DNA from: Sphingobacterium oryzagri
GTDB taxonomy: Bacteria > Bacteroidota > Bacteroidia > Sphingobacteriales > Sphingobacteriaceae
Direction: 5' to 3'
Length of the DNA stretch: 64,000 nucleotides
Assembly (NCBI RefSeq): GCF_028736175.1
Contig: NZ_CP117880.1
Coordinates: forward strand, 1,178,001-1,242,000
The notes beneath the pieces were generated by a model. That model made no database searches, was not told where the DNA came from, and saw only the letters and a program-made list of their open reading frames with translations. Made by a program: the position numbers and the translations under genes. Of this stretch, positions 45,575 through 54,004 are shown one piece after another. Numbering within the stretch: position 1 is the stretch's first letter; every line of letters starts with the position of its first letter.

Positions 45575-45593
45575 CATTTATCTGCCTATTTAA

Positions 45594-48335
45594 ATGAAAA
45601 TATTTACCCATCTTACTATCGGACTTTTCTCTCTGCTATTGCTTTCAGGCCATACTGCTTTTGCTCAGCTTGGTGCTGTTCGTGGAGTAGTAAGAGATAC
45701 CATGACATCGCAAGCTTACCAGAACGCTTCTGTAGTACTCCTCAACCAAACTGATTCTTTTTTAATTGCGGATTCTAGAACAGATTCAAAGGGCGAATTT
45801 GAACTTAAATCAATCAAACCGGGTACGTATATTTTAATGGCTTCATACCCGAAGAGAATTACATATTTCAAGGAGATCAATATTGCTTTGGAAGAAGTTA
45901 AGAGGTACGATATCGCCCTTTCTAGTTTGCACAAGGTTCTCGAAGAAGTAATTGTGACAAAAGATGTATCGCGATTTAAAATGAATGGTGATACAGCTGA
46001 ATTTAATGCGTCAGCATATAATCTATCGGAAAATGCTAATGTCGAAGATCTCGTCAGACAATTTCCAGGTATACAAATCGACAACAAAGGGCGTATTACT
46101 GCATTTGGAAAAACGGTTGAAAAAGTTCTGGTTGATGGTGAAGAATTCTTTTCCGAAGATCCAGTACTTATTACTAGAAATCTAAAAGCTGACTTGATTG
46201 ATAAAGTGCAAATTTATCAAAAGCAAAGTGCCCAATCAGAATTTACTGGTATAAAAGATGATAATGCAGCGCAAACAATTAATTTGAAATTGAAAGAAGA
46301 TAGAAAGAACGGATATTTTGGGAAATTGGAAGCAGGAAAGGGAACGGAAGGATTTAATGAAAATCAAGGTATGTTTAATTATTTTAGAGATAAGTTAAAA
46401 GCTGCAGGATATCTCACGGTTAGTAACACTGCCAAGATCGGGTTAGATCAAAGTGCTCAAATGTCTTACGCTGAAGGTAATGACAATCCAATTGCCAATA
46501 GTCTCGATACTTGGGATGGAAGCTATTCAGAAATCGGACTTCCCAGTACATGGGCAGCGGGCGGTCATTTTAGCGACAAGTGGAGGGGGGATAGAGATAA
46601 TTTTCGAGTAAACTTAAGATCCGGTAGAATGTCAATTGACGCTACTGAAAATAATCTAAACATTGTGAGTGCGAAAGATCGAATTCTGACGAGTGAATCC
46701 AGTAAGAATTTTAACAACAGAATAATACGTCATGGAGGAGATATTTACTCAAATTTCACATTGGATTCGCTAACATCTATCAGGATTAACTTACAGCTTT
46801 CGCAAGTGAGAAAACGTGTCGACGAAGTAATTGACTCACATACTTTTGAGGATACTACACGATTTCTTAATAGTAATTTGAGACAATATTTTGGAGATAC
46901 GGATCTTAATAGTTTAAAAAATGAAGTGCTGTTTTTAAGAAAGCTTCGTCGACCTCGTCGTACGTTTTCGCTAAGCTTGAGCTCGATATTTAATAAAGAG
47001 ACTGGAGAAGGGAAGTTGTTTTCTGAAACTCGTTATAATAGCGATTACAATCAAGAGGAAAATGCGAAATTCGATCAGACACGTACTCTGGGTAGTTCTT
47101 ATTCTCAGTTCTCAACAAAGATATCATACACAGAACCTATTACTACTTTTGGTACATTGGTTTTTGACTTTGGTGCAAATATTAATGTGGGAAAATCTCA
47201 ACTCTTAGCTAAAGATAACGATTCAGATGACATAGATAGTTTAAGTAGTAGCAATTACCAATTGAATAGAAAAACATTTGACGCAAGCGTCAACTATGTT
47301 TTCGATAAAAATCAAATCCGATTAGTCTTGGGAGGAGCCACTAATATCAGCTTGTTTTCTCAACAGAATTTAATGATTACAGAAAAATCTAATCGTAAAT
47401 TTTTTAATCTTTTTCCTAAAGCGGAAATCAAATGGTCGCCGAAAAGCTCGACTTCTCTATCCCTAAGATATAACGGGCAGACGATTCAGCCGACACTCGA
47501 GCAATTGCAACCATTGCGAAACAACCTAGACCCACTTAACGTTTTTATAGGAAATCCTACACTGAATCAATCCTTTAGTAATACGGTAAATTTTGATGTG
47601 CAAGATTTTCAAACGTATAATATGCGACTTTTTTTATTCGGCGGCTCAATGTCAATGATTAAGAACCCAATAAATATTTCTACAAATATAACTTCGGAAG
47701 GTGTTAGTACATACACCTATGTCAATAATCCCGATTTAAACAACTTACGTTATTCTGGGTATCTAAATTATTCTGTTCATATGAAAAAACTAGACATGGG
47801 CTTTGGTTTGAATGCTACTACAACTGGTAATATAGAATCTAATTTTATAGAGGGCGTACCTAACAGAATAAAGCAACATGTAACAAGCGCAACTATAACC
47901 CTAACTAAACAGAAAGCTGATCTTTACAACACTTGGCTGACGCTTGGTCCAAATTTCACATCTAATAACAGTCAAGCGGCGTCCATTGTCAATACCGGCT
48001 GGGGGGCTTCGTTAATAGGTGATTTCAGTCTCTACCTTCCCTTAAAAATGCAGTTTAATGTCAATTTTGATTATTTGAAAATGGCGAGTACAAATTATTT
48101 TAATGACAATTTGGATAGGTTGTTAATAAATTCTTATTTACAAAAGTCTATTTTAAAAAAAAACAATCTCTTATTGAAATTATCTGTGAACGATCTTCTG
48201 AATCAAAATGTTGGCTTTTCAAGAGGAGCTGCTAACAACATCGTTTATCAACGACAGTTTAACACAATTAGACGTTACGTAATGGTTTCTTTAGCTTGGG
48301 ATTTTAACAAAACATTAAGTAGCAATGGTAAGTAA
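45594..48335 (+). CDS. outer-membrane beta-barrel protein, TonB-dependent-receptor-like
   Basis: This 913-residue protein has a signal peptide ending near AFAQ. A carboxypeptidase-regulatory-like domain spans about 27-115 (VRGVVRDTMTSQAYQNASVV). A plug-like domain follows (LEEVIVTKDVSRFKMNGDTA; VEDLVRQFPGIQIDNKGRIT; KVLVDGEEFF), and a barrel of about 700 residues. This outer-membrane beta-barrel subfamily differs from SusC and is often followed by a GLPGLI gene, as here with 11 bp overlap. It could export or import the NVEALA peptides across the outer membrane; direction is not known. Confidence 0.85.
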   Translation: MKIFTHLTIGLFSLLLLSGHTAFAQLGAVRGVVRDTMTSQAYQNASVVLLNQTDSFLIADSRTDSKGEFELKSIKPGTYILMASYPKRITYFKEINIALEEVKRYDIALSSLHKVLEEVIVTKDVSRFKMNGDTAEFNASAYNLSENANVEDLVRQFPGIQIDNKGRITAFGKTVEKVLVDGEEFFSEDPVLITRNLKADLIDKVQIYQKQSAQSEFTGIKDDNAAQTINLKLKEDRKNGYFGKLEAGKGTEGFNENQGMFNYFRDKLKAAGYLTVSNTAKIGLDQSAQMSYAEGNDNPIANSLDTWDGSYSEIGLPSTWAAGGHFSDKWRGDRDNFRVNLRSGRMSIDATENNLNIVSAKDRILTSESSKNFNNRIIRHGGDIYSNFTLDSLTSIRINLQLSQVRKRVDEVIDSHTFEDTTRFLNSNLRQYFGDTDLNSLKNEVLFLRKLRRPRRTFSLSLSSIFNKETGEGKLFSETRYNSDYNQEENAKFDQTRTLGSSYSQFSTKISYTEPITTFGTLVFDFGANINVGKSQLLAKDNDSDDIDSLSSSNYQLNRKTFDASVNYVFDKNQIRLVLGGATNISLFSQQNLMITEKSNRKFFNLFPKAEIKWSPKSSTSLSLRYNGQTIQPTLEQLQPLRNNLDPLNVFIGNPTLNQSFSNTVNFDVQDFQTYNMRLFLFGGSMSMIKNPINISTNITSEGVSTYTYVNNPDLNNLRYSGYLNYSVHMKKLDMGFGLNATTTGNIESNFIEGVPNRIKQHVTSATITLTKQKADLYNTWLTLGPNFTSNNSQAASIVNTGWGASLIGDFSLYLPLKMQFNVNFDYLKMASTNYFNDNLDRLLINSYLQKSILKKNNLLLKLSVNDLLNQNVGFSRGAANNIVYQRQFNTIRRYVMVSLAWDFNKTLSSNGK

Positions 48336-49092
48336 ATTAGTTTATATCGTTATTCTATTGGTGTTTACTTGCCAATATTGTGTTGCTCAGAGCAATGAGG
48401 TTGAAAGTGGCGGGGCAGTTCATTTTGTGAGAAGGACAAATACACATGCCATAATGGACAGTATTTATGGCACCGCGAAAGACCCGAAACAGAAAAGATT
48501 CCTGGAAGATTTTAAAGCCACCTACCCAAAGTTTAGTGAAAAGGAATTTAAACTTTTCTTTAACCAAGACAATTCGCTCTATGTTCCATTAAATAACAAC
48601 TTGTCTAAAAATTACCTCTCAGAATATGCCGATGATAACATAATTTATTCTGATTTGTTAAATGGAACAGTCACATCCAAGAAAAAAATTCAAGGAACGG
48701 AATTTCTTACCGTCGATACCATGAAAGACATTCGATGGAGAATTACCAACGAGCTCAGAGAAATCGCTGGATATACTTGCAGACGTGCGAATGCTTTATT
48801 AGATGGTGAGATATACTTAGTAGCTTACTACACAGATCAACTTCTGCCGAAAGTTGGACCAGAGAGAATTAATGGTTTACCCGGACTAATTTTAGGTCTC
48901 GCAGCACCTAGAGAGCATGTTTCATGGTTTGCTAGAACTGTAGAGATAGGTGATTTTTCTAGTTCAATATCGATACCAACACAGGGGATAAAAATGGATG
49001 AAAGCGAGATTGTTAAAGATGTACAGGCAAATCCAATCTTTATAGATGACGAATCTATGTTAAATTGGGTGATAAAAAGGATACTATTTTAA
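48325..49092 (+). CDS. GLPGLI-family exported protein
   Basis: This 255-residue protein has a signal peptide ending near QYCVAQ. The family hallmark GPERINGLPGLILGL lies in the middle, preceded by IAGYTCRRANALLDGE. GLPGLI proteins accompany barrel proteins such as the one just upstream; molecular role unproven. The start overlaps the end of the barrel gene by 11 bp. The next gene begins 10 bp after its stop, continuing the operon. Confidence 0.9.
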   Translation: MVSKLVYIVILLVFTCQYCVAQSNEVESGGAVHFVRRTNTHAIMDSIYGTAKDPKQKRFLEDFKATYPKFSEKEFKLFFNQDNSLYVPLNNNLSKNYLSEYADDNIIYSDLLNGTVTSKKKIQGTEFLTVDTMKDIRWRITNELREIAGYTCRRANALLDGEIYLVAYYTDQLLPKVGPERINGLPGLILGLAAPREHVSWFARTVEIGDFSSSISIPTQGIKMDESEIVKDVQANPIFIDDESMLNWVIKRILF

Positions 49093-49102
49093 TTTTGTAA
49101 AA

Positions 49103-50014
49103 ATGTACGCTGATTTTTATAATCGAATAATTAATCATGTATTCAAATGTAGTATTTTGATCTTGAAGGTTGTTCTGATCGGTGCAGGGGTTTTGGTGGG
49201 GCTGCGACTATTTGTCGTCGATGTTTATAGGATCCCGAGTGATAGCATGAATGATAAACTTGAGGTTGGAGATTTTATTGTTGCTAACAAGTTGAAATTT
49301 AGTTTGTTTTCGAGTTTTTTTTCGTATTTTGGTTATGATAGTGCTCCCCAAAACGGAGAGATCTTAGTTTTTAGAAATAGTTTGGTGGGAAATACTCTTT
49401 TTGTTAAAAGGTGCGTTGGTACTCCTAATCAAATGTTTTCAATGAAACGAGGTGTTGTTTATATAAACGGTATAGCGCAGGAAGAATCGTCTACAGTAAA
49501 ACAACTCTATTTTGTGTGGTACAACGATCTTGGAGCAGTGAAGGGCGACTTATTCCAGTCGGGTAAATCAATTGGTTACATATCATTAAATAAGTATTTT
49601 ACTATGGAAATGAATGTAGGTGAAAAATCTGCTTTGATTAAGCAGGGCAATGTCGACTCTATAACCATCGTTAATAAACTAAATGAAAGAGAAAGTCAGC
49701 TGCTTAATAGGCCGGAGCAGGCGGAAAGCGTTCAAAATGTTGGTGAGTTTAGAATTCCCTTTAGAGGACTAGAGATATCTCTAGATACAAATTTATCAGA
49801 AGTCTATCTGCAAGCGATTAAGCAATTTGAAGGCGTAGAAGTTTTGGTAAACAACGGTAAATATTACTTAGATGGTCAGCAAGCAAAACATTACATATTC
49901 AAATACAATTATTATTTTATGTTAGGGGACAATAGAGATGATTCTTATGATTCAAGATTCTACGGGATCATTCCTAAACATCTTTTGGTTGCTAGTTATA
50001 TTAACAAAATTTAA
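49103..50014 (+). CDS. lepB: signal peptidase I (S26), locus-specific
   Basis: This 303-residue protein has one N-terminal membrane helix (about 17-40). Box B is IPSDSM with nucleophile Ser48, and the general base is Lys102 in FVKRCVGTP. The C-terminal box is LGDNRDDSYDSRFYG. It should cleave secreted precursors at AxA sites on the outer face of the inner membrane. It lies in the same operon as peptides that carry ANA at their NVEALA junction. It is therefore probably a dedicated maturase rather than the housekeeping enzyme, which is an inference. An extra stretch between box D and box E enlarges the substrate-facing domain. Confidence 0.9.
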   Translation: MYADFYNRIINHVFKCSILILKVVLIGAGVLVGLRLFVVDVYRIPSDSMNDKLEVGDFIVANKLKFSLFSSFFSYFGYDSAPQNGEILVFRNSLVGNTLFVKRCVGTPNQMFSMKRGVVYINGIAQEESSTVKQLYFVWYNDLGAVKGDLFQSGKSIGYISLNKYFTMEMNVGEKSALIKQGNVDSITIVNKLNERESQLLNRPEQAESVQNVGEFRIPFRGLEISLDTNLSEVYLQAIKQFEGVEVLVNNGKYYLDGQQAKHYIFKYNYYFMLGDNRDDSYDSRFYGIIPKHLLVASYINKI

Positions 50015-50024
50015 ATCAAAATCT

Positions 50025-50468
50025 ATGAAACAATTAATTTTAGCTTCAGCATTGATCTCGCTACAATTTAACGTAGTGGGAAGTGCTAACCGACTCGGGG
50101 ACGCTAACATGACGTGGTCACCACTATTAGAGTATGTCAATAATTTTGACTCCAAACTTTTTGAAGTGGAAAGCACAAGCCAGCCTACCGCCGATTCTTT
50201 TATTGTGCAAGATAGTACTGCTAATGATAAAGCGAGGAAAATACTTATTGCGGAATTGATTAAGTTTGAGTCAGCTCAATCTAAAGGCGAGAAGAGTAAC
50301 TTACAAGATACTGTTAAGTTGACATTTAAAGCCGATAAATCTTCGAAATACGATCAGATGTCAGAACAAGATCTTATTAATGCTTTGATTAAACACTACG
50401 AAAAACAGGATTCTGCAGTGTCAAAGACCTCCGAGCATCGAGCTATTTATTTTAAGAAGGGTAGTTAG
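50025..50468 (+). CDS. small exported protein of unknown function at the end of the NVEALA locus
   Basis: The product is 147 residues from ATG 50025, which yields a signal peptide (MKQLILASALISLQFNVVGS). An in-frame start at 49938 lies inside the peptidase gene and has no signal, so it is not used. The mature part is charged and probably helical (NDKARKILIAELIKFESAQS; SEQDLINALIKHYEKQ). I do not recognise a family. It follows the signal peptidase by 10 bp and ends the operon. Confidence 0.65.
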   Translation: MKQLILASALISLQFNVVGSANRLGDANMTWSPLLEYVNNFDSKLFEVESTSQPTADSFIVQDSTANDKARKILIAELIKFESAQSKGEKSNLQDTVKLTFKADKSSKYDQMSEQDLINALIKHYEKQDSAVSKTSEHRAIYFKKGS

Positions 50469-50629
50469 TGTAAATGTTTTTTGAATGCATTTTTATTGAG
50501 CATTTCCTATTCTTCTTCTCGATTACGATCAAAGTTTTGTATCACAAAAAGTATTTCGGCTGGTTAGAGTAGATATTCTGAGATAATATTGACCTCCTAT
50601 CTGATCGATAGTCAAATCAAAATTTGAAA

Positions 50630-50671
50630 ACTCCCATAGTAAAACTATATTTATAGTTTTACTATGGGAGT
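50630..50671. terminator. perfect 20-bp palindromic hairpin after the NVEALA operon
   Basis: Arms 50630-50649 (ACTCCCATAGTAAAAC...) and 50652-50671 are perfect complements with a 2-nt loop. It lies 160 bp after the last gene. There is no T-run on the plus strand; on the minus strand GGGAGTTTTC follows. Apart from this and the segment at 50902, the 50469-51074 gap shows nothing recognisable. Confidence 0.5.
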
Positions 50672-50901
50672 GAATTATCTTTTATTAAATAGCCATCTAT
50701 TCCTTCGCACGGTATTCCTTAATAAAAAATTTTTCATTTTGTAGGATTGCGATAAGCTATAAAGTTGGACTAATTAAAGGTGATTTAATCGGTTACCTCT
50801 CTCTGCGGATAGCTTGTTAATTATTTGTAAATTTACGAATTACAATATTGATGGAAAATCCTTCCATCCTCACAACACTTACTGCAAGTAAGATCAAAAA
50901 A

Positions 50902-50962
50902 CCGCAAATCTTACGATTAAGCCTTTTTCTATGTTTTATCGAAGCAAAATCCTGCAAGCAAT
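50902..50962. repeat. second copy of the integrase-upstream segment (att-proximal remnant)
   Basis: CCGCAAATCTTACGATTAAG followed by CGAAGCAAAATCCTGCAAGC repeats the sequence next to attL (CCGCAAATCTCACGATTAAG at 36080, and CGAAGCAGAATCCTGTAAAC after the IS at about 37556). It probably marks the end of another, partly lost, element. Confidence 0.5.
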
Positions 50963-51074
50963 AGCGGTCTACTAGTGATTTTGTTTTCCGAGTCAGCTTT
51001 CCAGATAATTAAAGTTAAGTATATCTGCATCTTTGCTAATTACAGGAAATCTGGAGATTACAAAATGTTCAATA

Positions 51075-51810
51075 CTAGACAGTCCGGAGTTTCGTCTTTA
51101 TTAGATTTTCACGGTTAACTTCCTTTGTGATCGACTTACGGTAATAAGTGATCAATCTTTTGTTTAGTCTGCCCATAAGTTTATAATCGGTGCCGACTTT
51201 GGCAATATCAAGGTGATTATTTTTGCATTGAAAATTATATATTTTTCCATTTTTAGTCATGACTAGATCAAATTCTTTATGGTTTATGCGTTTGATTCCA
51301 CTACTATGGTAGCCTGCATCAGTCAGAATTTTCTCAACCTTATCTTCGAAAACAAATCCTGAATTTATCATAAAGCTTCTATTCGCATTAGCGCTCCAGT
51401 TAGTGTGCGATAAACAAACCTGCACAGCAAGACCACTGTACTGTAATATTTCCCTTGGTACTTTTGAAAAGGTGCGTAATCGTTTATCAGATCGGAAAAA
51501 GACGTGCCTAGTGGTGTCAGTTTTAATTTTTTTAATTCCTGTTGAATATCATTTAGCTCACTTTCGTCCATTGTGACATAATAATTGTCGGTGCAGAACC
51601 TTGAAACGTGAAGAAACAGTAAGTTAAGTTCTTGATATTCTAATAGCTCAGTTACAACATATTTTTTAAAGGCTCCCTCGAATAAAGCCATTGCATTAGC
51701 AACTTCGTTAAACGAGAAAATTACGCCTTTTGGTCGCGGTTTAGCGCATTTAACAGGCTCGTATACTCCGGTATCTGCGGAATAAGATTATAATTTTGCG
51801 AGCATAACAT
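51075..51810 (-). pseudogene. decayed PD-(D/E)xK nuclease-like gene
   Basis: Three minus-strand frames read as one broken protein. Part one starts at ATG 51810 (MLCSQNYNLIPQIPEYTSLL) and hits a stop after NRDQKA. Part two continues as VIFSFNEVANAMALFEGAFK and runs to about 51368. Part three continues with ANANRSFMINSGFVFEDKVE and ends at 51075. The last part carries a nuclease-like core, FDLVMTKNGKIYNFQCKNN, with Asp and Q-x-K in the expected order. Two frameshifts therefore disable it. It may once have belonged to the defence-like genes that follow divergently. Confidence 0.6.
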
Positions 51811-51873
51811 ATTTAAATCTTTTCAGTCGCGCTAAGTCAAAATAATCCTATATTGTTAAAAATTATTAACCGC

Positions 51874-52695
51874 ATGTCCAGTCAATTCGATATCGATAAA
51901 ATTGTGGATTATTTGATCCCGTTAAAGGATAAATTACCGCATTCGTATAAATGGAACGCTGATCTATCAAAATTGATCCCGTTAGGTCTACTTACCAATG
52001 AGTCTGTTCAGGACTTGAACGACTTAACGCCCTATGAAAAAGAAATCCGTTTGAAAAATCTAGTACGGGCAATCATGGTGTCATCCATGCAAAATGACCC
52101 GCAACTCTTTGATGAGCTGTGTGCATGGATCGTCCGTGATTGGGGTGGAATTAGAGCAGCAAAGGAAGATAGTCTAAAGCAGCTTACAAAGAGCTTTCTT
52201 GAAAAGCGCGACGCGAAGTTTGAAAGGATCGCAAGCATTTCAAAAATTGCCGCATACCTTTTTCCGGAAGAGAACATCATTTACGATTCTAGGGTCGCCT
52301 ATTCGCTGAATTGGATACTTCTGTCCCAAGACGCTGGGAAAAGGTTTTTTCCAGTTCCGGAAGGTCGGAATTCGAAAATGTGCGCATTTGACATCAATGT
52401 ACTTATCAGACTTAAATATGTAGACTTTTATTTGCCGAATTCTTCGGAGGGATTCAAAAGCCAAAAGAAATTCATCAGTAAGGTCGACAAGAAATTATTT
52501 ATGGATAAGGACACATCCTACAGGGAGCTTAATTCTCTGATAAAGAAGGTAAGCGAAAGGTTATGGACGGATGATCTTGAGAAGTCGACAAAGCTATATT
52601 ACACTGAAATGTTATTGTTTTCAATTGCTGACACCGAGATCTTCTATGACATAACCAGTAGCATGTCTTCAATTGTTCAAAGGTTTAAAAATTAG
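51874..52695 (+). CDS. hypothetical protein of a nuclease-rich locus
   Basis: The product is 273 residues from ATG 51874 (a TTG seven codons upstream is also in frame). It has no signal or membrane segment. It is rich in charged helices and aromatic residues (YLFPEENIIYDSRVAYSLNW; IRLKYVDFYLPNSSEGFKSQ). I recognise no family or motif. It ends 9 bp before the PDDEXK_4 nuclease gene, so it is likely a partner or regulator of that nuclease. Confidence 0.7.
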   Translation: MSSQFDIDKIVDYLIPLKDKLPHSYKWNADLSKLIPLGLLTNESVQDLNDLTPYEKEIRLKNLVRAIMVSSMQNDPQLFDELCAWIVRDWGGIRAAKEDSLKQLTKSFLEKRDAKFERIASISKIAAYLFPEENIIYDSRVAYSLNWILLSQDAGKRFFPVPEGRNSKMCAFDINVLIRLKYVDFYLPNSSEGFKSQKKFISKVDKKLFMDKDTSYRELNSLIKKVSERLWTDDLEKSTKLYYTEMLLFSIADTEIFYDITSSMSSIVQRFKN

Positions 52696-52704
52696 TGGAG
52701 CTAT

Positions 52705-53859
52705 ATGAAATTTAGAGATGAGGTTGCCGTCCTATTTGGTAAATATCGGCAGCCAACGGGTCGCGAGTTTAATATTTTTAGGGCGCTCCATAACCCAACC
52801 AGCGAAAAGAATCTGCACTCCCGCTTTCTGTCTTATCTGTTATCGCCACTAAGCACGCATGGACAAGGTACTAGATTCATAAAGACTTTTTTAACGAATA
52901 TTGGAATCAGTGGGTTCTCTTTTGAAGGATTAGAAGTTCGTCCAAATGAATTCGACAAACGCGAATACAATGACATTGATATTTTAATTACGAATCACGA
53001 GAAGCAAGCCATAATTATTGAAAATAAGATCTTCGCACCCGATAGCAATAGAAAACTGGATGACGGTACGGAGCTCCCGCAAATGATCAAATATTTTGAT
53101 AAGATTAGATCTGAATTCGAATTCGAGAGCGACGAAGAGGCAAAATCCAAAATTACCTTATTATATCTTACACCTTACCGAAGAAATCCGAGTCTGATCG
53201 ATACATTTAAAATTTTGGGTATTGAACCGATAACCGTTGATTATATTCAATTCGTCACTTCATGGTTAAAATCAGAAATCAATGAGCTTGAGGATGGTAT
53301 GTTAAAAGATGCCCTAATTCAATATTGGAGACTATTAATAGAGCTAACAAATGATATTGTTCTTGCATTGGAGTTAAAGCATATTATGTCCGCGAATATA
53401 GAAGAAGCGTGGCTTTTCAATCAAAATTACGAAATGGACAAAATTGGTATGCTATATGTCAATCAGCTCAAGCATGTTAAATGGCATACTGTGCACGAGT
53501 TTTGGCGAGAGCTAAGTTATGACCTTCAACAAATTGATGGTTTAGTTATACAAAGCATGCCTACAGATAAAGATATCACCAAACTTACGCATGGAAAGAG
53601 GCGGCAATCGTTGGTATGCTGCTTTGATTATCGCAATTCTGCATATTATATTGCTAACGATGAAAAGGGCTTTACCTATGGAAAAGTGGAAATGCCAGAC
53701 AGTTTCAAAAAATTCGATTGCTTAATCTTCAATCCAGACTTTAATAATTTCGATAGCGAAAAATCGGTATTTTTACTGATCAATGCCGATCAAAGAACGA
53801 TCTTAATAAGAAAGCTCGTTTGCGAAATTGGGCAACAACTATCAAGAAATCCGTCGTAA
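52705..53859 (+). CDS. PD-(D/E)xK (PDDEXK_4-type) nuclease
   Basis: This 384-residue protein has the PDDEXK_4 layout: early helix motif SEKNLHSRFLSYLLSPLSTH, then Asp92 in NDIDILI and Glu106-x-Lys108 in AIIIENKIF. A Gln126 region (LPQMIKYFDKI) completes the site. The C-terminal half (about 230-384) is of unknown fold. It should cut DNA or RNA. This family is common in genomic islands and candidate phage-defence loci. The gene follows the unknown protein by 9 bp and lies on the island between two integrases. Confidence 0.83.
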   Translation: MKFRDEVAVLFGKYRQPTGREFNIFRALHNPTSEKNLHSRFLSYLLSPLSTHGQGTRFIKTFLTNIGISGFSFEGLEVRPNEFDKREYNDIDILITNHEKQAIIIENKIFAPDSNRKLDDGTELPQMIKYFDKIRSEFEFESDEEAKSKITLLYLTPYRRNPSLIDTFKILGIEPITVDYIQFVTSWLKSEINELEDGMLKDALIQYWRLLIELTNDIVLALELKHIMSANIEEAWLFNQNYEMDKIGMLYVNQLKHVKWHTVHEFWRELSYDLQQIDGLVIQSMPTDKDITKLTHGKRRQSLVCCFDYRNSAYYIANDEKGFTYGKVEMPDSFKKFDCLIFNPDFNNFDSEKSVFLLINADQRTILIRKLVCEIGQQLSRNPS

Positions 53860-54004
53860 CATAGTTTACCGGGAGGGAGGCTTTCTTATTAAAAGAGATT
53901 GTATTTGGTCTGCCGATTAGATGTTCTATCAGTTTTTGCTGAACTAATACTCGTGTTTTTATATAGATGATCGCACCGATGCAATTTTAAAAAGATTAAA
54001 CATA

